A stretch of 6,982 nucleotides of DNA from Clostridiales bacterium (GTDB lineage Bacteria; Bacillota_A; Clostridia; Oscillospirales; Oscillospiraceae), in contig DXUR01000129.1 in NCBI GenBank assembly GCA_019417795.1, positions 1-6,982 on the forward strand. The letters are read 5' to 3'. A model generated the notes under the pieces. It was not told the origin of the DNA. It was given only the letters and a program-made list of their open reading frames with translations, and searched no databases. The position numbers and the translations under genes were made by a program. This document shows positions 1-6,527 of this stretch, in pieces (positions within the stretch are counted from its first letter, which is position 1; every line of letters begins with the position of its first letter).

Positions 1-555
1 GAAAAGAGACAGGAGCTTGTAGGCGTCTGCCTTGACTGCTTTGTCGAAAAGGGGCTGACCGTTGCCACGACAAAGGACCTCTGTAAGGCGGCAAAGCTGC
101 AAAACGGCGGCATCTACTATTACTTCTCCACCAAAGAGGAAATCGTTCTTGCCTGCGCAGAGGAAGCGATCAGTCGAATTGAAAAAGCTGCGTTTGCCAT
201 CGTGCTTGAAGATATTAGTGACATCAAAAGCATGATGGATCATCTCGGTGTGCTGGCGGATAAAATGTCGCCTACCATGCGCTTTCTGGTCAGCGTATGT
301 GTGTCGCGCGAATACGGAGAAAAGGTAAAGCCTTCCCTTGTGCGGCTTGCGGCAAGATACCCTTATTACACGGGCAGGATTGCGGAGATCCTCGGCTGCA
401 CCGACGAAGAGGTTGCGCCGTTCGTTCATCTGTCGATCCTCACCATCAACAATTATATGATCTTTGCCGAGCGAGCGCTGTTTGACCCACAAATCGAAGC
501 GGTCAAAAAAGAGCTTTCAAGGCTTGCGGAAAGAAAGGGGCGGAATAATCGATAG
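1..555 (+). CDS. TetR/AcrR-family transcriptional regulator, 5' end missing
   Basis: The reading frame is open from the first base to a TAG stop at 553-555, giving 184 visible residues. The true start lies left of the window; the first ATG or GTG codons inside fall after the DNA-binding domain. Residues about 5-50 form the TetR helix-turn-helix: a first helix around KRQELVGVCLDCF, then TTKDLCKAAKLQNGGIYYYF and STKEEI, matching the family pattern T..dIa..agvs.g.iYyyF.sKe.L. The rest is a helical ligand-binding domain typical of the family, too divergent to predict the ligand. TetR proteins usually repress a neighbouring operon until a small hydrophobic molecule binds. Here the next genes on the same strand encode a DUF1254 lipoprotein and an alkyl sulfatase, so an alkyl sulfate, fatty alcohol or detergent is a reasonable inferred inducer. 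Only the first few N-terminal residues appear to be missing. Confidence 0.9.
   Translation, partial: EKRQELVGVCLDCFVEKGLTVATTKDLCKAAKLQNGGIYYYFSTKEEIVLACAEEAISRIEKAAFAIVLEDISDIKSMMDHLGVLADKMSPTMRFLVSVCVSREYGEKVKPSLVRLAARYPYYTGRIAEILGCTDEEVAPFVHLSILTINNYMIFAERALFDPQIEAVKKELSRLAERKGRNNR
481..507. repeat. 7-bp perfect inverted repeat in the 3' end of the tetR gene
   Basis: TTTGACC at 481-487 and GGTCAAA at 501-507 are perfect reverse complements separated by 13 bp, so the half-sites are centred two helical turns apart, as in some TetR-family operators. It lies within coding sequence about 150 bp upstream of the DUF1254 gene. It could be an operator for the downstream genes or chance; no promoter is recognisable next to it. 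Confidence 0.25.
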
Positions 556-657
556 TTTACCATAAAGAGAAAATCACAAACGACTTCATAGTTAATCCAT
601 ACGCACAAACCGTTCCGTGAAGATGACCAAAGCAGAAGAGAATCATAGGAGGACAAC
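556..657 (+). promoter_or_regulatory. tetR-to-DUF1254 intergenic leader with strong ribosome binding site
   Basis: This 102-bp gap separates the regulator from the lipoprotein genes. AGGAGG at 647-652 lies 5 bp before ATG 658, an optimal Shine-Dalgarno that fixes the start. I see no rho-independent terminator and no convincing -35/-10 pair in the gap. The lipoprotein genes may therefore be read through from the tetR promoter or use a non-consensus promoter here. Confidence 0.6.
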
Positions 658-2040
658 ATGAAAAAGATACTTGCAATTCTACTATCGCTGCTTACGCTGC
701 TTTCCTGCGGGCTTCTTTCCGCCTGCTCTGCCGAAAAAACGCAGCCGGATACATTGGATACTGAAACCGTGTGGGAAACGGTCAGTGAGGCATACATCTA
801 TGCGTTCCCGCTGGTGCTGACCGACGCAACCAAAACATTATCGACCAATACGGACGGGACCATGACTGGCCGTGCGCCCATCAATCAGTTCAACCATGTA
901 AAAAAGCTGGCGGACGCCTCTTTCCGCACCGTCGTGACGCCGAACGTCGATACCGTCTATTCGCAGGCATGGCTTGACATCAGCACAGAGCCTATGGTCT
1001 ACGTCCTGCCGGAAACGGATCGCTTCTGCAATGTGCAGCTTCTGGATGCGTGGACGAACACCGCCGCCGTGCTGGACAAGGCGGGTGCTTATGCCATTGC
1101 GCTTCCCGGCTGGGAGGGCGAGCTGCCCGACGGTGTGACACGCGTGGACGTGCCCACCGCAACGGTGTGGTCGATCACCCGCACGGTGCTGTCCGGGAAC
1201 GAGGATCTGCCCAATGTCTATGCCATTCAGGAGCAGATGCAGCTCCTGCCTCTTTCGGCTTATATACAGGGAGGCGAGTATACCGCACCGCAGGGAGCTT
1301 ATAAAGAGGAAAATGACTTTGTTCCCGTGAACAAGGTGCTTTCCATGACGCCAGCAGAGTTTTTCAATACGGCGAACGCTCTGATGCAGGTCAACCCGCC
1401 CGCCGATGCGGATGAGGAACTGCTGAAGAAACTCTCCGCCATCAACGTGGGCGCGGGTAAGACCTTCGACGCCGCTCTCCTGGGCGAAGGAGCTGCCGAG
1501 CGCTGGACGCAGATGCTTCAGGGGCTTCGCGCCACGCTTGCCGCCGACGGCGCGAAGTATGCGCAGAAACTCGGTCAGTGGATCTATTACGGCAAGCCCA
1601 TCGGCGACTTCGGCACGGAGTATACCTACCGCGCGATGGTAGCGCTGGTGGGGCTTGGCGCCAACACCGTGGACGTGGCGATCTATCCCAAGACAACGGT
1701 GGATGAGACCGGCGCAGCGCTGACCGGAGAAAAGAAGTATACGCTCCACTTTGAAACCCTTCCTCCCACGCTGGAGGGCGGCTTCTGGTCCGTGACCGCC
1801 TACGGAGAGGATGATTTCCTCATTGACAATTCCATCGACCGCTACTGCATCAACGACCGCTCCGACTTCAAGCTGAATGCGGACGGCACATTGGATATTA
1901 TTATGTCCAAGGATGCACCGGAAGACACCTCTAACTGGCTGCCTGTTTCCGACGGGGAATTTCATCTGTTCATGCGGATCTATGTACCGGATATGACAGC
2001 ACTGGATAGCTGGCAGCCACCTGTTATCCGCGAACAATAA
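658..2040 (+). CDS. DUF1254/DUF1214 domain-containing lipoprotein
   Basis: A 460-residue exported protein. Residues 1-22 are a lipoprotein signal peptide (MKK n-region, hydrophobic stretch) ending in lipobox LSAC, with lipidated Cys23, so it should be anchored outside the membrane. Residues about 45-175 match DUF1254: AYIYAFPLVL, the hallmark NVDTVYSQAWLD around 96-107, and the FCNVQLLDAWTN segment. Residues about 340-445 match DUF1214: FETLPPTLEGGFWSVTAYG, then SNWLPVSDGEFHLFMRIY, then P444. The length and the order of the two domains are normal for the family. No biochemical activity is firmly assigned to these domains, so the function is unknown. The gene is followed after 21 bp, without a terminator, by the alkyl sulfatase gene in the same frame. 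Co-expression and a joint role in handling alkyl sulfates or related amphiphiles at the cell surface is therefore inferred. The start is set by the AGGAGG at 647-652. Confidence 0.9.
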   Translation: MKKILAILLSLLTLLSCGLLSACSAEKTQPDTLDTETVWETVSEAYIYAFPLVLTDATKTLSTNTDGTMTGRAPINQFNHVKKLADASFRTVVTPNVDTVYSQAWLDISTEPMVYVLPETDRFCNVQLLDAWTNTAAVLDKAGAYAIALPGWEGELPDGVTRVDVPTATVWSITRTVLSGNEDLPNVYAIQEQMQLLPLSAYIQGGEYTAPQGAYKEENDFVPVNKVLSMTPAEFFNTANALMQVNPPADADEELLKKLSAINVGAGKTFDAALLGEGAAERWTQMLQGLRATLAADGAKYAQKLGQWIYYGKPIGDFGTEYTYRAMVALVGLGANTVDVAIYPKTTVDETGAALTGEKKYTLHFETLPPTLEGGFWSVTAYGEDDFLIDNSIDRYCINDRSDFKLNADGTLDIIMSKDAPEDTSNWLPVSDGEFHLFMRIYVPDMTALDSWQPPVIREQ

Positions 2041-2061
2041 GGAGATGGAAAAAGAACGGCT

Positions 2062-4107
2062 ATGAAACGTATTGCAGCAATGCTTCTTACATCGGTACTG
2101 TTGCTGTCCTGCGTCGGCTGTGCGCAGGATGGGCGCAAAGAGCCGGGCGCGGAAAAGGCAGACCTGGGTCTGACCGCCGAGGTCAAGCCCGCCACAGACT
2201 TTACGGCAAAGGCAAATGCCGCTGTCTACGATGAACTTGACTTCGATGATAAGCAGGAATATGAATTCGCCACCCGTGGACTGATCGACGCGCCGGAAAC
2301 ACTGGAACTGAAGGACGAGAATGGGACGATCCTCTGGAGTCAGGAAGCCTATGCGTTCCTGGACGATTATGAAAAAGCGCCTGACAGCGTAAATCCCAGC
2401 CTCTGGGAGAACACGAAGAACAACCATGCCTATGGTCTTTTTGAAGTGACGGATGGCATCTATCAGGTCCGCGGCTATGACATGGCAAATCTCACCGTTA
2501 TCAAGGGCGATACCGGCTGGATCGTCTTTGATACGCTGATGAGCGTGGAGTGCAGTCAGGCTGCCATGCAGCTAATCGAAAAGAATCTTGGTAAATTCCC
2601 GGTCAAGGCCGTCATCATCTCTCATTCCCACGCCGACCATTTTGGCGGCATCGCCGGCGTGATGGCGAAAGAGGATAAGGCAGACGAGACACTTTCTATT
2701 GAAGATCAGCTCGCCAGCGGCAAGATCCCCGTGATCACGCCTGTGGGCTTCACGGAGCACTCTGTGAAGGAAAACGTCTACGCCGGTAAGGGTATGGGCC
2801 GCCGCAGCAATTATCAGTATGGCATCCTGCTGACCCCCGGCGTGACCGGCAAGCTGGCGCAGGGCATCGGCATGGGACAGTCCACCGGAACGGTCTCGTT
2901 CATGACGCCCAGCTATGAAATCACGCAGTCCGGCGAAAAGCTGACGATCGACGGTGTGGAGCTGGAGTTCCAGCTCACGCCGGGTACGGAAGCGCCCGCC
3001 GAAATGAACACGTGGCTGCCCCAGTACAAGGCGCTGTGGATGGCGGAAAACTGCACCGGCACGCTCCACAATCTCTACACGCTGCGCGGCGCGGAGGTGC
3101 GCGACGGCGCGGCATGGGCAAGCTATATCACCGAGGCCATTTCCCTTTACGGCAAGGACGCGGAGGTCACCTTCCAGTCCCACAACTGGCCGCACTGGGG
3201 AAACAACGTGGTGAACGACTACATGGTCAACACGGCTGCCGTGTATAAGTTCATCAACGACCAGACTCTGACCTATATCAATCAGGGCTACACCAGCGAC
3301 GAGATCTCCAACATGATCGAGCTGCCGGAGGCGCTCAATAAAATCTGGTACACCCGCCAGTACTATGGGACGGTCGCCCACAACGCCAAGGCGGTCTACC
3401 AGAAGTTCATGGGATGGTATGACAGCAACCCTGTCAACCTGAACCCCCTCATGCCAAGCGACAGCGCAAAAAAATGGGTGGAGTACCTGGGGGATGTTGA
3501 CAAGGTCCTGCAAATGGCAAAGGCGGATTTTGACAAGGGTGAATATCAGTGGGTCGCCGAGGTCACAAACACCATCGTCTTTGCCGACCCGACGAACACC
3601 GATGCACGGCTTCTGTGCGCCGATGCACTGGAGCAGCTGGGGTATCAGGCGGAGTCCGGTCCGTGGCGCAACGAATATCTGACCGCCGCGCAGGAGCTGC
3701 GCCATGGAAACGCCAATTTCACCGCTTCCACCAAATCTACCGGCGACATGGTCAAGGCCCTCTCCGCGCCCATGCTGTTTGACTATATGGCCATTGTCAT
3801 GGACAAGCAGGCGCTGGCTGACCGCGACTTCACCATGAACGTGATCCTGCCTGACGTGGGCGAACAGCACATGCTCCGCGTGAAGAATGGTGTGCTGCTG
3901 GTCTATGCGGATACATTGTCTGATGATGCGGACGTGTCTATTACCTGCCCGAAGAATGCGCTGTTTGCGATCCTGACCAACAATCAGGAAACGGTTACAC
4001 AGGCCGTCAAGGTCGAGGGCAGCGCAGAGCTGCTGACGCTGATGATGGAGAATATGAACCAGTTCCCGATCACCGGAGCCAACCCCTTCAACATCATCGA
4101 GCCGTAA
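2062..4107 (+). CDS. Alkyl sulfatase (SdsA1-type metallo-beta-lactamase fold), lipoprotein
   Basis: A 681-residue exported enzyme expected to hydrolyse primary alkyl sulfates such as dodecyl sulfate to alcohol plus sulfate. The MKR start, hydrophobic core and cysteines at 17 and 20 (LLLSC or CVGC) suggest a lipoprotein signal. The zinc-site motif HSHADHFGG supplies His188, His190, Asp192 and His193. Glu310 (PGTEAP), Glu329 (WMAENC) and His374 (SHNWPHWG) follow. The spacings 310-329-374 equal the 19 and 45 residue steps between the corresponding SdsA1 ligands. An all-helical dimerisation region follows (about 385-540, NNVVNDYMVNTAAVYKFIND onward), then an SCP2-like C-terminal domain (about 558-680). 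The length is normal for the family. The Shine-Dalgarno is odd: AAGGAG at 2039-2044 overlaps the upstream stop and lies 17 bp from ATG 2062, which suggests coupling or a weak local site. It is the last gene before two hairpins. Confidence 0.93.
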   Translation: MKRIAAMLLTSVLLLSCVGCAQDGRKEPGAEKADLGLTAEVKPATDFTAKANAAVYDELDFDDKQEYEFATRGLIDAPETLELKDENGTILWSQEAYAFLDDYEKAPDSVNPSLWENTKNNHAYGLFEVTDGIYQVRGYDMANLTVIKGDTGWIVFDTLMSVECSQAAMQLIEKNLGKFPVKAVIISHSHADHFGGIAGVMAKEDKADETLSIEDQLASGKIPVITPVGFTEHSVKENVYAGKGMGRRSNYQYGILLTPGVTGKLAQGIGMGQSTGTVSFMTPSYEITQSGEKLTIDGVELEFQLTPGTEAPAEMNTWLPQYKALWMAENCTGTLHNLYTLRGAEVRDGAAWASYITEAISLYGKDAEVTFQSHNWPHWGNNVVNDYMVNTAAVYKFINDQTLTYINQGYTSDEISNMIELPEALNKIWYTRQYYGTVAHNAKAVYQKFMGWYDSNPVNLNPLMPSDSAKKWVEYLGDVDKVLQMAKADFDKGEYQWVAEVTNTIVFADPTNTDARLLCADALEQLGYQAESGPWRNEYLTAAQELRHGNANFTASTKSTGDMVKALSAPMLFDYMAIVMDKQALADRDFTMNVILPDVGEQHMLRVKNGVLLVYADTLSDDADVSITCPKNALFAILTNNQETVTQAVKVEGSAELLTLMMENMNQFPITGANPFNIIEP

Positions 4108-4114
4108 CGGCTTC

Positions 4115-4144
4115 GCGGGGCGGTCCGTGGGAAGACCGCCCCGC
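4115..4144. terminator. GC-rich 11-bp hairpin just after the alkyl sulfatase gene
   Basis: GCGGGGCGGTC at 4115-4125 pairs perfectly with GACCGCCCCGC at 4134-4144 around an 8-nt loop, beginning 8 bp after the sulfatase stop. No T-run follows, so it is probably an mRNA-stabilising 3' hairpin or a weak terminator working with the next one. Confidence 0.6.
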
Positions 4145-4180
4145 TCGAGAGAAAACAGCAAGATGCTTTCAACGCAAATC

Positions 4181-4217
4181 AAAAGCTGTCTGTTTCTGTT
4201 GGAAACAGACAGCTTTT
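4181..4217. terminator. Bidirectional rho-independent terminator
   Basis: AAAAGCTGTCTGTTTC at 4181-4196 is perfectly complementary to 4202-4217 around a 5-nt loop (TGTTG). The stem ends in AAAA on one side and TTTT on the other, so it can stop transcription from both strands. It closes the sulfatase operon and would also insulate it from leftward transcription out of the AT-richer region to the right. Confidence 0.85.
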
Positions 4218-4291
4218 GCAGCCTTACGGTTGCCCTGCACACCCGAATCTGTCAGCCAACAGTAAAAATAAGAATTGCTTCCTTATCACTG

Positions 4292-4540
4292 TTAAGCCAA
4301 GGCTTTTCGTGGCTTCCCTATAATGTGAGCGGGTGGGACGCGAGTTTCGATGCTGATATCCAACTTTCCTTCATCGGGATCGACCAAATCAGCAGCCTTT
4401 GTAATGACAATGATCTCACCAATGCTGCTTAGCTCGAGTTCCTCGCAGGTATCGCCGAAAATCATTTCTCGATAAACTGCAACAGGGCTGTCTTTTTTCT
4501 TCCTATCTTCCTGCATAGTCAATCGTTGGAATAATTTCAT
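4292..4540 (-). CDS. Possible small hypothetical protein (82 residues)
   Basis: A leftward ORF of 82 codons that I do not recognise. Its predicted product has a basic N-terminus (residues 1-16, ending RKKK) and an acidic, balanced C-terminal part containing EELELSSIGEIIVITKA, and it lacks membrane segments and cysteine motifs. The composition looks more protein-like than the overlapping forward frame. Against it, no Shine-Dalgarno precedes either ATG (4540 or 4516), and the frame stays open upstream to a stop near 4600, so it may be the remnant of a longer gene. Its stop lies in an AT-rich dyad (4258-4293) that could act as a weak leftward terminator. If real, it is divergent from the small-gene and recombinase unit and could be an element-borne accessory protein. 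Confidence 0.3.
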   Translation of the reverse strand: MKLFQRLTMQEDRKKKDSPVAVYREMIFGDTCEELELSSIGEIIVITKAADLVDPDEGKLDISIETRVPPAHIIGKPRKALA

Positions 4541-4607
4541 CGCGTTGGGGTGGTCAAAAGTCCCTCTTTTTCTACATTTATTCTGAAGAGCTCTTTAGTT
4601 TATGTAG

Positions 4608-4613
4608 AAGGAG
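4608..4613 (+). promoter_or_regulatory. Ribosome binding site of the 17-codon leader gene
   Basis: AAGGAG lies 6 bp before ATG 4620. It is a good Shine-Dalgarno with no other use nearby, and it is the main reason for accepting a gene as short as 17 codons. It argues against a longer in-frame start at 4550 for the following gene, because that start has no such site. Confidence 0.65.
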
Positions 4614-4619
4614 AACTGC

Positions 4620-4673
4620 ATGATGGATGCGAAACTGGAGAATACTATCGGTGGAGGCGAAAAAACCAAATGA
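4620..4673 (+). CDS. 17-codon peptide coupled to the next small gene
   Basis: This small ORF begins with two ATGs and encodes MMDAKLENTIGGGEKTK, ending in TGA at 4671-4673. It has a well-placed Shine-Dalgarno (4608-4613), and its stop overlaps the next start in an ATGA junction (4670-4673), the classic arrangement for translational coupling. Tiny reading frames of this kind are often seen before serine recombinase genes of clostridial elements. The peptide may itself be functional, or its translation may simply deliver ribosomes to the 49-codon gene. An alternative is that a frameshift split a single ancestral small protein of about 66 residues into these two pieces. Confidence 0.5.
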   Translation: MMDAKLENTIGGGEKTK

Positions 4674-4819
4674 GTGAAATAAAACTTTGTGAAGCGACCT
4701 ATATTGTCCACCGATCCTATTCAGACATCCAATCTGTTCCAGATTTGATTATTAACCGACTGCTTAAAGATAAGAACGGAAAATCTTCATTTGACGAAAG
4801 TGCAAACGATGCCGTATAA
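4670..4819 (+). CDS. TnpW-like small protein upstream of serine recombinase (49 residues)
   Basis: ATG 4670 overlaps the preceding stop, and the gene ends at TAA 4817-4819. The product starts MSEIKLCEATYIVHRSYSD and continues with a helix-like segment, VPDLIINRLLKDKNG. The layout, a TYIV beta-strand followed by residues like YSD and then a helix ending in RLL.D, resembles the very small TnpW-type proteins found directly before large serine recombinases on clostridial transposons such as Tn4451. That resemblance is from memory of the family, not an alignment. The role of such proteins is not established; a DNA-binding or recombination-accessory function is only a guess. The last codons contain the promoter of the recombinase gene: the -35 lies in codons 41-43 and the -10 overlaps the stop. 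Confidence 0.6.
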   Translation: MSEIKLCEATYIVHRSYSDIQSVPDLIINRLLKDKNGKSSFDESANDAV

Positions 4820-4820
4820 T
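4791..4820 (+). promoter_or_regulatory. Sigma-A type promoter for the serine recombinase
   Basis: TTGACG at 4791-4796 (five of six consensus bases) and TATAAT at 4815-4820 (six of six) are separated by 18 bp. Predicted transcription starts near 4827, giving a leader of about 30 nt before GTG 4857. The promoter lies in the 3' end of the 49-codon gene, so the recombinase can be expressed independently of it. Confidence 0.75.
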
Positions 4821-4832
4821 ATCTAATAGTGG

Positions 4833-4868
4833 GTCGGTTCGTCGAAGGAGGTTAATGTGAGAACCGAC
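4833..4868 (+). promoter_or_regulatory. Inverted repeat enclosing the recombinase Shine-Dalgarno and start codon
   Basis: GTCGGTTC at 4833-4840 and GAACCGAC at 4861-4868 are perfect 8-bp reverse complements. The 20-nt interval between them holds AAGGAGG (4845-4851) and the start (4857). In RNA this would place the ribosome binding site in the loop of a hairpin closed by a stem inside codons 2-4. A competing small hairpin, TTCG-T-CGAA (4838-4846), shares the left arm. As DNA it could equally be an operator just downstream of the -10 box. Confidence 0.55.
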
Positions 4869-6527
4869 ATTCGCAGAATCGCGTTTGCTTACCTGAGACT
4901 ATCTAATGAAGAGGCTGCCGAGGGTGAATCCTCCAGCATCAAGAACCAGAGGATGATCATTCAAGACTATTGTGAACGGAATGAGATCCTCCTGGTTCGC
5001 GTTTTTGTCGATGATGGCTGGTCCGGTGGCAATTTTGACCGACCGGCATTCCAAGAAATGATTGCGCTTTTAGAGCAAGGCAAAGCAAATATAGTAATCA
5101 CTAAAGACCTTTCGCGACTTGGCAGAGACATGCGAGAGGCCAGTTATTATGCTGAACAGTACTTTCCTGAGCATGGAATTCGTTATCTGACTGTAGCTGA
5201 CAACTTCGACACCGAGCAGGAAAACGTCATGGCACCTTTTCAGTTTGCCATGAATGAGGTCTACCTTCGTGACGGTTCAAGAAAAGTCAAGGAGGTTCTG
5301 AAAGCCAAGAGAGAGAAAGGCCTATATTGCGCATGTGCCCCCTACGGCTATGTGAAAGACCCCCGAAACAAGAATCGGGTAGTGCCGGACGAGGAAACTG
5401 CACCGATCATTCAGCGAATTTTTGAGGCTGCGGCGAATGGAGACTCAAGCAGGAAAATAGCCATGGATCTTAATAATGACGGTATCGTGCCGCCATTAAA
5501 GTATAAGGTCCTCTATAAAGGGAACTTCTCGGAAGGCGGAGCAGCACGAGCATCCGATTTATGGAATTATACGACTGTCAAGCGAATTCTAAAAAACCCA
5601 GTTTACTTGGGCCACACTCTTCTTGGAAAGTCCAAGAAAGTTAGCGTAAAGTCGAAGAAAAAATTGAACGTGCCAAAGGAACAATGGGCAGTCACAGAGA
5701 ACACCCATGAACCGATTGTAACGCAGGAAGTATACGATTTGGCTCAGTTCAATTTGGGTAAGGGTACTTTTGACTTCCGCCAATACGATCATGTCCGGCG
5801 AAGTATCTTTTCGGGGATCGCATTTTGCGCGCAATGCGGACACGCTCTATGCTCGTGTGGAACTGTATATAAAGGTGAGCGAGAAAAATACTGGTATCTC
5901 AGCTGCAATCGCCATCGCCTGGATATTACTGATCCCTGTGTTGGTGCCCGAATTAAGTATAGCGATATACTTGAGGTAGTTCGCCAAGACTTGAATTCGC
6001 TCATTTGTTTAAGCCCCGAAGAGAAAGAAGCGGTGGCTCGAGAGGCTATGCGGCGTGCTGGTGATGATAATCTGATTAGGGTCAAGCAGTTCCAGCTCCA
6101 AAAGGCCAAGGCTCGTTTATCTACCATCGACAAGGTCATAACGAAACTATATACGGACAATGCCGAGGGTAAGATCGATGACAGTCGTTTGGAACGGATG
6201 CTCTCTGAACTCCAGCGAGAGTCAGCTGGCCTTGAAAAGACGATCGACAGTCTGAGCGTTATTGATTCGGTAAATGAGACACAGGAAAGCTATCGAGCGT
6301 TTTTTGAACTGGCAAATAAGTACACGCATATCAAGGAATTGGATCGGGACACCTTAGTGACATTTGTTCGACGGATAGAAGTCGGCCCCAAAGAATTACC
6401 AGAAGGAACTCAGAAGGCTACGCACCGAAACCAGCCATTTCGGCAAAGTGTGCGTATCTTTTATAAGTTCATTGGCGAGCTGGAGAGTCCTCCGGTTCGA
6501 GAGTTTCCTGCCGCAACAGACCTGTAG
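4857..6527 (+). CDS. Large serine recombinase (resolvase, recombinase and zinc-ribbon domains)
   Basis: A 556-residue site-specific recombinase that would cut and rejoin DNA at attachment sites to integrate or excise an element. The resolvase domain spans about 8-145, with catalytic Ser16 in YLRLS, supporting Arg14, and the DLSRLGRD motif (Arg87, Arg90). The recombinase domain spans about 160-300 (APYGY, KNRVVPDEETAPIIQRIFE, WNYTTVKRILKNPVYLGH). A zinc ribbon follows with Cys324, Cys327, Cys350 and Cys361 (CAQC and SCN...DPC). A coiled coil at about 385-470 leads into a DUF4368-like tail (FFELANKYTHIKELDRDTLVTFVRRIEV ... IFYKFIGELE). All core residues are present, so it looks active. The GTG start is set by AAGGAGG 5 bp upstream; an ATG at 4855 is followed directly by TGA. 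It is AT-richer than the genes on either side and lies next to a disrupted SASP gene, fitting an integrase close to its own right attachment site. Confidence 0.95.
   Translation: MRTDIRRIAFAYLRLSNEEAAEGESSSIKNQRMIIQDYCERNEILLVRVFVDDGWSGGNFDRPAFQEMIALLEQGKANIVITKDLSRLGRDMREASYYAEQYFPEHGIRYLTVADNFDTEQENVMAPFQFAMNEVYLRDGSRKVKEVLKAKREKGLYCACAPYGYVKDPRNKNRVVPDEETAPIIQRIFEAAANGDSSRKIAMDLNNDGIVPPLKYKVLYKGNFSEGGAARASDLWNYTTVKRILKNPVYLGHTLLGKSKKVSVKSKKKLNVPKEQWAVTENTHEPIVTQEVYDLAQFNLGKGTFDFRQYDHVRRSIFSGIAFCAQCGHALCSCGTVYKGEREKYWYLSCNRHRLDITDPCVGARIKYSDILEVVRQDLNSLICLSPEEKEAVAREAMRRAGDDNLIRVKQFQLQKAKARLSTIDKVITKLYTDNAEGKIDDSRLERMLSELQRESAGLEKTIDSLSVIDSVNETQESYRAFFELANKYTHIKELDRDTLVTFVRRIEVGPKELPEGTQKATHRNQPFRQSVRIFYKFIGELESPPVREFPAATDL

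Larger units (their letters stand above)
4218..4619. other. AT-richer spacer between cargo operon and recombinase module
   Basis: This 400-bp stretch holds no recognisable family. It contains a doubtful leftward ORF (4292-4540), a broken inverted repeat (AACAGT 4258-4263 with ACTGTT 4288-4293, and ATAAG 4268-4272 with CTTAT 4282-4286 inside it), and a 10-bp palindrome AAGAGCTCTT at 4586-4595 just upstream of the small-gene ribosome binding site. Base composition shifts here from GC-rich to visibly more AT-rich, so a module boundary is likely somewhere in this stretch. No SASP 5' fragment, tRNA or CRISPR repeat is visible. Confidence 0.5.

Noticed and set aside
838..2427. Long reverse-strand open frame of 529 codons opposite the DUF1254 and sulfatase genes
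   Set aside because: It lies antisense to two well-recognised genes, has no family motifs or ribosome binding site, and is the usual by-product of GC-rich codon use.
2572..4242. Reverse-strand open frame of 556 codons opposite the alkyl sulfatase
   Set aside because: It is antisense to a clear enzyme gene, rich in His, Arg and Val without domain pattern, and would begin upstream of the strong terminator at 4181-4217.
4127..4432. Forward 101-codon frame after the sulfatase
   Set aside because: It runs through both terminator hairpins and has no ribosome binding site; the translation shows no domain pattern.
4550..4669. Longer in-frame N-terminus for the 49-codon gene starting at 4550
   Set aside because: There is no Shine-Dalgarno at 4550, the extra residues look random, and a well-supported 17-codon gene with ATGA coupling occupies this stretch in another frame.
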